Origin: RI-153 sp041391225 | GTDB lineage: Bacteria; Chloroflexota; Anaerolineae; Caldilineales; Caldilineaceae | Direction of reading: 5' to 3' | Assembly (NCBI GenBank): GCA_041391225.1 | Contig: JAWKOL010000028.1 | Coordinates: forward strand, 1 to 64,000 | Length of the DNA stretch: 64,000 bases | In this document: piece by piece, positions 57,496 to 64,000 of the stretch | How positions within the stretch are numbered: position 1 is the first letter of the stretch | Layout of the letters: the number at the start of each line of letters is the position of its first letter | Translations under genes and position numbers: made by a program | Notes under the pieces: generated by a model | What the model was told of the DNA's origin: nothing | Database searches by the model: none | What the model saw: only the letters and a program-made list of their open reading frames with translations

Positions 57496-58143
57496 TCATA
57501 CCTGCACAGACGGACAAAGATCCGCCACCACACACTTCGCACAATCCGGCTTGCGCGCCGCGCACACACGGCGACCGTGGAAGATCAACAGGTGCGATAG
57601 ATCGATCCAATCTTCGCGGGGGACAAGTTGCATGAGATCAGCCTCGATCTTCTCCGGTGTGGTGGCATCGGTGAGGGCCAGACGACCGGACAGGCGCTTG
57701 ACGTGGGTATCGACGACGATGCCTTCGGCCTTGTGATACCACACACCGAGGACGACGTTGGCCGTCTTGCGCGCCACGCCGGTGAGGCGCAGCAGATCGT
57801 CCAATTCGGCGGGTACCTCGCCGCCGAAGTCATGGACGATGGTGTGGGCGGCTTCCTGCAAGAAGCGCGCCTTCTGGCGGAAGAAACCGGTGGGGCGGAT
57901 GATCTCTTCCACCTCTTCGCGGGGGGCGGCCACCAGATCGGCGGGTGTTGGGTACGCGGCAAAGAGGACCGGCGTCACCTGGTTTACGCGCTCGTCGGTA
58001 CACTGCGCCGACAGGATCGTCGCCGTGAGCAACTGGTAGGCGTCCTCGTGGATCAGCGCGCACTCGGCATCGGGGTGCGCGCTACGCAGCCGCTCGATGA
58101 TCGGCCCGATCCGCTTTTCCGCAGATGCCATCGACTTTCTCAT
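57496..58143 (-). CDS. nth: Endonuclease III
   Basis: 215 residues, aaggag upstream. DNA glycosylase/AP lyase for oxidised pyrimidines. Helix-hairpin-helix with catalytic Lys: LLRLTGVARKTANVVLGVWY (residues ~118-137). Catalytic Asp in GIVVDTHVKRLSGRL, and the C-terminal [4Fe-4S] motif C-x7-C-x2-C-x5-C (CAARKPDCAKCVVADLC, ~195-211). The x7 is one longer than the usual x6, which could be natural. N-terminal LLTATILSAQCTDERVNQV is standard. Complete. Confidence 0.95.
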   Translation of the reverse strand: MRKSMASAEKRIGPIIERLRSAHPDAECALIHEDAYQLLTATILSAQCTDERVNQVTPVLFAAYPTPADLVAAPREEVEEIIRPTGFFRQKARFLQEAAHTIVHDFGGEVPAELDDLLRLTGVARKTANVVLGVWYHKAEGIVVDTHVKRLSGRLALTDATTPEKIEADLMQLVPREDWIDLSHLLIFHGRRVCAARKPDCAKCVVADLCPSVQV

Positions 58144-58176
58144 GCTTTCTCTCCTTCAGCGGAGTCAGACTCTTTG

Positions 58177-58279
58177 TGACTCTACTGCGAAAAGTCCGAC
58201 TTCTTTATGCTTTGAGGTTGATCCTCTCTGGAGAGAAGTCGGACTTTTGCGCTTTAGCGACCTTTTTGCAGTGCAGTCA
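58177..58279. repeat. Palindromic repeat family B, copy 2 (103 bases)
   Basis: tgactctactgcgaaaagtc ... ttttgcagtgcagtca. Inner gagaagtcggacttttgcgc identical in design to copies 1 and 3. Lies just upstream of nth. Confidence 0.85.
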
Positions 58280-58309
58280 TTTGTGGACACAGATTACAGG
58301 ATGTACAGG

Positions 58310-58412
58310 ACAGCATAGAGAGGAGAGTCTTTGTCTTGATCGGAATGTCCTGAAAATCCGTGCAATCCGCGTCCCCTCTCTTCTCTTCTTCGTGTGCCTC
58401 CGTGGATCAAAT
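58310..58412. repeat. Dispersed 'cacgaag' repeat, degenerate copy
   Basis: Contains gtcctgaaaatccgtgcaat, then cttcttcgtgtgcctccgtg and gatcaaatcctaaaatccgt, the family words in the usual order. Fills most of the spacer 58280-58453. No gene seen. Confidence 0.6.
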
Positions 58413-58453
58413 CCTAAAATCCGTGTTCCGCCAAGTCCGTGTCCACCACTCTG

Positions 58454-58960
58454 CTACGACAACTGCGGCACAGGGCGCGCAGCCACGAGATCGCCGGAGT
58501 CGTCGATGCGTTGCCAGGGGTAGTAGATCCAATCGTCGGTGATTTCGGCGTAGTAGTTGGGCTGTTCATCGTGGAAGATGCTGCGGCTCTTCTTCCAGTG
58601 CAGCACGGCAGTCTCGACGATGCCGCCGGCGCCGAGCACCCGGCTCTTCACGGTGACGATGGTGCGCCCGCGATCCCACATGTTGTCGACGACGAGGATC
58701 TTTCTACCGTGCAACACCGGATCCGCAGGAAACTGCAAGAAACGCGGCCAGCTCATCTCGGCGCGCACGCCCGGATCCTGCGGAAAGAGCACCGACGCCG
58801 TCAGCACGTCCTTCATGCGCAGCGCCTCGGCGATCATGCCGCCGGGGATGATGCCGCCGCGGGTGATCAGCAACAGCGCATCGTACGGTGGATGCAGCTT
58901 CATCACCACATTGCTGACCAATTCTTCCACGTCTTGCCAGGTTAAGTAGATTTTTTCCAT
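58454..58960 (-). CDS. Phosphoribosyltransferase, type I
   Basis: 168 residues, aaggga upstream. PRTase fold: ALLLITRGGIIPGGMIAEAL (residues ~28-47) is the PPi loop region. KILVVDNMWDRGRTIVTVKS (~87-106) is the PRPP-binding motif, normally vvDDvxxTGxT: the second Asp is Asn and the Thr of TG is Arg. C-terminal DDWIYYPWQ resembles xanthine/hypoxanthine PRTases (YITxDWIxYPWE). Likely a purine-base salvage enzyme or a regulatory PRTase. Two repeat elements flank it. Confidence 0.8.
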   Translation of the reverse strand: MEKIYLTWQDVEELVSNVVMKLHPPYDALLLITRGGIIPGGMIAEALRMKDVLTASVLFPQDPGVRAEMSWPRFLQFPADPVLHGRKILVVDNMWDRGRTIVTVKSRVLGAGGIVETAVLHWKKSRSIFHDEQPNYYAEITDDWIYYPWQRIDDSGDLVAARPVPQLS

Positions 58961-58988
58961 TTCATTTCCCTTGAATTACGTTGGCCGG

Positions 58989-59070
58989 ATCCAGCGTTGT
59001 GGACACGGATTGGCCGAAACACGGATTTCTTTACTGCCCTTCGTGTGCCTGCGTAGATCACTTTCTGGAA
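58989..59070. repeat. Dispersed 'cacggatt/cttcgtg' repeat, degenerate copy
   Basis: ttgtggacacggattggccg followed by cccttcgtgtgcctgcgtag and ctggaatccgtgttctctcc. Fills the gap between the phosphoribosyltransferase gene and the third family B element. Confidence 0.5.
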
Positions 59071-59100
59071 TCCGTGTTCTCTCCAATCTGTGTCCACAGA

Positions 59101-59203
59101 TGACTCCACTGCGAAAAGTCCGACTTGTGTGTGATTTGCGGTTGCTCCCCTCCTGAGAGAAGTCGGATTTTTGCGCTTGAGCAACCTTTTTGCAGTAGAG
59201 TCA
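59101..59203. repeat. Palindromic repeat family B, copy 3 (103 bases)
   Basis: tgactccactgcgaaaagtc ... tttgcagtagagtca, same length and asymmetric segments as copies 1 and 2. Ends 10 bases before the stop of the secreted nuclease gene, so here it can act as its terminator. Confidence 0.85.
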
Positions 59204-59212
59204 CAGATCTCT

Positions 59213-61863
59213 TCACTCTCCAGAGTCCATCAGCGCCGCGCCCACGAGGACGGCCTCCACGCCGAAGACGCCCTGCTCAATCTGCACGTCGGGTTGGAGG
59301 AAGAGGCCCACGCCGGCAGGGACTTGCAGCAGCCGATCCGGCGATTGGATTGTGACGCCGCGCGGCGGTTTGTAGTCGACGCGGTAGCGGCCCGGCGGCA
59401 GCCCCCAGAAGCGGAAGTCGCCGCGGTCGTCGCTGATGACGACGCCCACGCCGGATCCTTCGCTGTTGCGCAGCGAAATCAGCACGCCGCGCACGCCCAC
59501 ATTGCCGCCGATCCAGCCGGCGCCGGCGGGGCGTAGCGTCAACTGCACCGGATCGTGATCGCTGACGTGCCGAGCTACGGTTTCAGCGTCTTCGGCGGGG
59601 GTGGGGAAGTCGGCGTTGATGTGCAGGGGATCGATACCGGCGAAGACGCCGCGCATCGACGACGTCATCAGGATGTGATCGAGTACCTGGCCGGCGCCGT
59701 TGAAGATGTAGGTGTAGCGATCCAATGCGGGCAGCACGTCGTAGGTGTGGATCAACGGCGGCGTCACGCCCTGGCGCAGCCGTTCCACTGGACGACTGCC
59801 GTAGTAGTCGTTGAGGTCGCCAAGGACGACGACGTTGACCTGTGGATCGTCTTCGGTGCGGGCCACGATCCAGTCGGCTACGGTGTTGGCCTGCAAAATG
59901 CGGCGCAGCACGTTGAGCGATTCGTCGCCAGCCTTGCTCTTCCAGTGGTTGACGATGACGGTGATGGGGTAGGGTTCGCCCCAGGGGCCGTCGACGGTCA
60001 TTTCCACCACGAGCGGCGGGCGGTTGAAAGCGGGGAAGGTCCCCGCTTGGCAGAAGCCGTCGATGTCGCGCACTTCGTAATCGACAAGTGAACAGGCTTG
60101 CAGCGCAGTCGCCTGGGTGACGGTGACTACATCGCTGCGCGCCAGCAGGCTCACGGTGAGTGGGAATTCGCTGCTCTCGGTGTTGGGGCCGGGGATGGCG
60201 ACAGCGGTGTAGTCGAGTGCGAAGTCGGCGGCGAGGACGTCGGCCAGGGCCTGGGCGTCTTCGGGCGTGCCTGTCTCTTGCAGGCCGACGATGGTGCAGC
60301 CGCGCAGATCTTCGGCGATGACGCGGGCGCGGTGACGCAGTTGGATGTTGTAGTCGTCGTCGTTGGGGTATTGGGCGCTGCCGCGGCCCAGGCCAAGGAG
60401 ATTGAAGGTGCAGACGGTGAACTCGTCTTCGGCGGCGATGTCGATGCGATCGCGCACGGCCTGCATAGGGGTGACGTCCAACGTCTGCGCTGGGAAGAGC
60501 GCCAGTTGATACTTGCCGAAATTGTAATCCAATACCGCGACGACGGGGCCGAGATCAGGTGAGTCGGCGGGAGGACCGGAAAGGGCGAGATGATCTCCCA
60601 GGCGACACTGGGCAAGACAGCGCCCAGTTGATCCGTTAGGAAGATCAACGCGGCGACATGGTCCTCTTCCTCCTGAAAAACACGCCCGCCCGGCAAGTAG
60701 GGCGCCAATTGGGCGGCGATAAGGCCGATCTCCACGCTACCGTCGTTGAAGCGTTTGGTCGGCCCTTGCACGATGCCATCGAAGGGGGCGAGGGCCACCA
60801 CCATGCCCTCTACTGCTTCGTACAGTCCTTCTTGATCGGCTGCCAGATCGGGCAGGTTGATTGTGACAGGGGCAATCTCACCCGCGGGGCAGAGATCGCT
60901 GCTTTCCACGATTTGCGGGCGGCTGAGTTCGGTTTTGCCGTAGTATTCGTCGGCCAGCCCCAGGCGCACGAGGACGCACTCGCCTTGGGTCACCGTGGGC
61001 GCGTTCTCGGTATAGATGAAGACGGCGTCGCTGGTCTGCGCGTCGCCGTCGCCCGCCGGATCTTGCAGGAAGAAGCCGTCTCTGCTCACGCCGGTGACGA
61101 CGCCCACGGCGTTGACGCGGTCACCTGCCAGCGGCGTGCTCTTGCCGCTGCCCTGGATGGCGTAGATCGGCGTCAGATCTTCGGTTTGAATGTCTCGCTG
61201 TGCGGCGGAGACGATGTCTTCGATGGTGCGGGGCAGGAGACGGTAGCTGCCGAAGGCGTGATCGACGATGCCGACAAATGAGACGATCTTCTCATCGACT
61301 GCGGCGTCGTAGAAGACGCCTTTGTCGTCGACCAGGATGTCGCTTTCGCCGTCGCTCACCCGCCATTCACCGTATTGGTTCGGCGTCGACTTCACCGTAA
61401 GATTGTCAAGGCGGACAAGTACGCCTTCCCATGCTTCGCCGTTGAATTCCTGCACAGATCCCTGCGCAGGTGACGGCAGAGGCGCCGAATCGGCCACGAT
61501 TTCTATGGAAGTGGGTTCGATTTCGGTGAGGTCGTAGTACTCGGTCACCGGGCCGGTGACGCGCACTTCGTTGCCCACAGCGACACTGTGACCTGGGGCG
61601 TAGACGGCGATGCCGTTCCACGCGCCGTCGCCGTCTTGCACGAAGAAGAGATCACCGAAGACACCCGTCACCACGCCCTGCACGCGGACAACGTCGCCGA
61701 CGCGGGCGGAATCGTCGCCGTTCACAACGTCCTGTTGGATGGGGGCGATGGGTTCGACGTCCTGTGCATGCAGGCCGGCAGTGGTCATCAAGAACAGTAC
61801 AAAGGCCAATCCCAGAGCAGAAAGGCGGCGATGTGGACGATTGGGTGTTGGAAAATTCATCAT
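59213..61863 (-). CDS. Secreted exonuclease/endonuclease/phosphatase-family nuclease (frameshift near 60550)
   Basis: About 883 residues. Signal peptide LSALGLAFVLFLMTTAGLHA (cleavage after HAQ-like AGLHA, ~34). The N-terminal half has two OB-like domains of the extracellular nuclease (YhcR/ExeM) type: GDVVRVQGVVTGVFGDLFFV (~55) and GDRVNAVGVVTGVSRDGFFL (~250). After one frame slip: DYNFGKYQLALFPAQTLDVT, then the EEP domain with TVCTFNLLGLGRG, TIVGLQETGT, ITVIVNHWKSK, VVVLGDLNDYYGSRP and HVSDHDPVQLTL, all metal/catalytic signatures. The C-terminus is a carboxypeptidase-regulatory-like beta-sandwich (ISDDRGDFRFWGLPPGRYRV). Predicted to degrade extracellular DNA for phosphate or nutrient supply. 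Confidence 0.85.
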
Positions 61864-62190
61864 AATTGGGGATATTTGCGTGAAGGGAGAGATGCTGGTT
61901 CGTCACAGGGCTGCGCATGGTGGATGGTACGCAGCAACGCTGGCACTTTGGATACAGCCAAACTGGTCAGGTGACTGTGACCCTGACGTTGATATTCCAT
62001 CATCATAGCACAACGACAGGCACGATCCCAAGAACATTGCGCGGCCTGGTCTGCTTCTTGTTCAGGGGTAGCCTGCGCCAGACAGTGTTTGATCCCAGCC
62101 TGAGTTGTCCCCTGATTCTAAAGCCCTTTGACATCGCTTACCCGCCGTCATATACTAACGTAATATCGATCACATTTCGGCAGGCACGAT

Positions 62191-62274
62191 GTCGCTCAAC
62201 ACGTCGCTGAACACGTCGCAGAACACGGCGTTGAACACGTCGCAGAACACGGCGCAGAACATGTTTCAGAACAC
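62191..62274 (+). repeat. Seven 12-base tandem repeats directly upstream of ccmE
   Basis: The unit gtcgcagaacac (variants ggcgcagaacat, gtcgctgaacac, ggcgttgaacac) occurs seven times and abuts the aaaggag ribosome-binding site of ccmE. In frame it would encode NTSQNTA-type repeats from an ATG at 62189, but that start has no ribosome-binding site. The remaining spacer 61864-62190 shows no gene. Confidence 0.85.
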
Positions 62275-62287
62275 AAAGGAGCGTTCG

Positions 62288-62767
62288 ATGACTCAATTGG
62301 TTGACACCGGTTCGGTGATTCCCAGCAACCTCGCAGATACCAAAGCGGGGCAGAAGAACCACAAGTTCCTAATTGGCGGGGTGCTGCTGCTGGTGGTCGT
62401 CGTTGGCCTGATTGTCTATTCGACTTTCTCTACCGCCGCTTACTACATGACCGTGAGTGAGGTCAACAAAGATGCGCATACACTGATTGGGCAACGTGTG
62501 CGTGTTAGCGGGCAGGTTGTGGCCGACAGCGAGGACTGGAACGCGCAAGAAGTGACGTTGCGCTTCGCCATCCACGACGAAACCGGTGCGGAGTTGCCTG
62601 TGGTCTTCTACGGCCCGCGCCCCGACAATTTCCAGCGCGCGGCCGAGGCAATCGCCGAAGGCACGCTTCTGGCCGATGGTTCCTTCCAGGCCGATACGCT
62701 GCTGCTGAAATGCCCCAGCCGCTATGAGGAAGAGCCAGAAGAGGTCTTCGTCAAATCCGAACGATAA
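62288..62767 (+). CDS. ccmE: CcmE-like haem chaperone, CxxxY type
   Basis: 159 residues from ATG 62288 with a perfect aaaggag. Single membrane anchor FLIGGVLLLVVVVGLIVYST (residues ~28-47), then an OB-fold: YYMTVSEVNKDAHTLIGQRV, RVSGQVVADSEDW, VFYGPRPDNFQRAAEAIAEG and LLLKCPSRYEEEPEE. In classical CcmE a His carries haem covalently. Here the corresponding KCPSRY has Cys with Tyr four residues on, the CxxxY variant known from sulfate reducers and archaea. Supplies haem for c-type cytochromes such as those at 44302 and 62955. Confidence 0.88.
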   Translation: MTQLVDTGSVIPSNLADTKAGQKNHKFLIGGVLLLVVVVGLIVYSTFSTAAYYMTVSEVNKDAHTLIGQRVRVSGQVVADSEDWNAQEVTLRFAIHDETGAELPVVFYGPRPDNFQRAAEAIAEGTLLADGSFQADTLLLKCPSRYEEEPEEVFVKSER

Positions 62768-62841
62768 TGGTGAGATCTGCGTATGACCAGTGGATAACTC
62801 TCCATTTGGGTAGTGTTGGTATGGGTGTTTCACCTTAAACT

Positions 62842-62871
62842 ACGCATGGGGTAAACACCCCATGCGTTTTT
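62842..62871 (+). terminator. Intrinsic terminator after ccmE
   Basis: 11-base perfect stem acgcatggggt/accccatgcgt, loop aaac, followed by ttttt. Confidence 0.9.
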
Positions 62872-62954
62872 GTGAACCTGCGCATAGGGCGCACAAAAGC
62901 GCCTCCTTCTTTCAGATCTACGCTTCGCTACGAACCCATCCAAAGGGACGGCAC

Positions 62955-64000
62955 ATGAGAAGATTTTTGTGGGTATTCGTTGTTCTCCGCCTTTGCTCTC
63001 ATTGGAGGTTGTACTCGCTGCAACTGTCGGCCCTGCCGGTGACCCCGGTCCAGCCGCACCGCCTGGGCCTGCCGGTCCTCCTGGCCTGCCGGCGCGCTGG
63101 GCCTGCTGGCGTCGATGGTCGCGACGGAGTCAGCTACAGCCCGCCGGTGTATGTGGATCAGATGTTCGCGCGCTGCCATGAAGACATCATGGCCTCTTAC
63201 GCTGAGACTGGCCACGCCAACGTCCTCACCGCTGTGACGGACGGCGCGCCGGATATTGCGGACATCGACGGCCCGCCCGAAGGCTACACCTGGGAGGACA
63301 TTAGCTACGTTGTCGGCGGCTTCAACTGGAAGGCGCATTTCATCGACAACGAGGGCTATTTGATCACCGGCGACGGCACGCAATACAACCTGTACAATCG
63401 TCTTTTCGATCTGGGCGATGAGTGGGTAGCCTACCATGCCGGCGAAGAGGGCGCACGCTGAGTACACGTGTGGTTTGCCACACCACCGGCTATGTGCCGC
63501 TGGGTCATCAGAACAATATGCCCGGCATCGTGGGGCAATGGGCCGAAGACGGCGTCGGCTGCGAAGCCTGTCATGGGCCGGGCGGCAACCACGTCAACGA
63601 TCCGTATCTGGTGGCAATGGAAGTGGAGACCGATTCGCTTCTGCTTGATTGTCACGTGCGTAGCGAGACATCTGAGATCGTCTCTGCCGGTACGCTGATC
63701 AGCCATACAGTGGACTATCAGGCGCCGCAGGCGGCGAAACACCGCGCCACCGACTGTGTCACCTGCCACGATCCGCACATGAACACGGTACACCAGCGCG
63801 CAACCCGGTGAAGGTCGAATGCGAAAGCTGCCATCTGGACAAAGCGCAGAACACCAAATTCGCCAGCTTCCGCCACGCCAGTTGCACCGATTGTCATATG
63901 CCGAACCTGATGACGGCGGCAGTGGCCACCAGCCACAGCGGCGATGTCAGCTCGCACTTGATGTCGATCAACCCAAGCCAGATCGAGCAGTTCACCGCGG
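62955..64000 (+). pseudogene. Multihaem c-type cytochrome with collagen-like segment (frameshifted, runs off window)
   Basis: Starts MRRFLWVFVVL with gggacgg upstream. Hydrophobic leader, then in a neighbouring frame a collagen-like GPAGDPGPAAPPGPAGPPGL. Next, FARCHEDIMASYAETGHAN (first CxxCH, its first Cys lost at an indel), GYTWEDISYVVGGFNWKAHF and GYVPLGHQNNMPGIVGQWAE. Further haem motifs: GCEACHGPGG, DCVTCHDPHM, CESCHLDKAQ and CTDCHMPNL. At least four frame changes. It resembles the cytochrome c554/OmcA-like family with a cell-surface or periplasmic electron-transfer role. The 3' end lies beyond the window. Confidence 0.75.

Noticed and set aside
62191..62274. CRISPR array
   Set aside because: Repeat units are contiguous 12-mers without spacers; no cas genes in the window. 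The same applies to 26761-26808.
62189..62287. CcmE start at 62189 including the tandem repeats
   Set aside because: No ribosome-binding site, whereas 62288 has a perfect aaaggag; kept only as an alternative in the repeat entry.

Overview
The window looks like one contig of a filamentous or biofilm Chloroflexota bacterium (Caldilineae/Ardenticatenia/Anaerolineae-like). This is inferred from gene content, GC-rich genes and the style of the intergenic DNA, not from a marker-gene tree. Supporting traits are family-5 peptide-binding lipoproteins with acidic Ala/Glu/Pro linkers, a CxxxY-type CcmE, a MalT-like LuxR regulator, a LuxR-TM-Kelch one-component regulator, and intergenic spacers full of 'cacgaag...ggatttcagga' repeats and long palindromes. 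About half of the ~50 genes carry one or more frameshifts. These hit unrelated housekeeping and accessory genes and also the acceptor stems of three tRNAs. In one case removing a single base from a C5 run restores the expected protein end, so most breaks are probably uncorrected sequencing indels rather than real pseudogenes. Broken genes are given with their full likely extent.

Layout. 0.4-3.5 kb: an S51/glutamine-amidotransferase-like protein with a CysRS-type tail, an alpha/beta hydrolase, a NUDIX hydrolase and a small membrane protein. 3.5-10.6 kb (minus): a complete but heavily frameshifted dipeptide/oligopeptide ABC transporter operon (binding lipoprotein, two permeases, two ATPases). 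10.9-15.2 kb: a YyaL-like thioredoxin-domain protein, alanine dehydrogenase, a tRNA-Pro/Gly/Met array and a CBS-domain protein. 15.5-20.7 kb: a second, intact peptide transporter lacking ATPases, followed by a PLP-dependent cysteine-synthase-like enzyme. 20.8-25.6 kb: a TPR protein, an OmpR-type response regulator, a triple-PDZ exported protein and a sensor histidine kinase. 25.6-30.9 kb: NamZ muramidase, a Trm112-like protein, a catalytically degenerate tyrosine-recombinase homologue, the LuxR-TM-Kelch regulator and a short-chain dehydrogenase. 31-37 kb: a uronic-acid-type glycan locus (heparinase-like lyase, GH2 glucuronidase, beta-propeller lyase-like protein, NAD epimerase).

37-41 kb: a very large PHP-Cache-PAS-CBS-DUF294 signalling protein. 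41.6-47.3 kb: an acetate-type Na+ symporter pair divergent from a heptaheme cytochrome/HybA/HybB quinone module, with a CRP/FNR-like palindrome between them. 47.5-54.2 kb: a MalT-like regulator, AIM24 protein, SUI1/YciH, and a GlgC pair in which one copy has lost its catalytic signatures (GlgD-like). 54.4-56.6 kb: a two-gene uncharacterised operon behind a near-consensus sigma-70 promoter. 56.8-61.9 kb: a permease, endonuclease III, a phosphoribosyltransferase and a secreted exonuclease/endonuclease/phosphatase. 62.2-64 kb: CcmE and a multiheme cytochrome with a collagen-like segment, cut by the window end.

Together the genes suggest a heterotroph that imports peptides and organic acids, degrades uronic-acid glycans and peptidoglycan, stores glycogen and uses multiheme cytochromes coupled to the quinone pool. 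No CRISPR array, prophage or clear insertion sequence was seen. The spacers do hold at least four repeat families, two of them palindromic elements repeated almost base for base.
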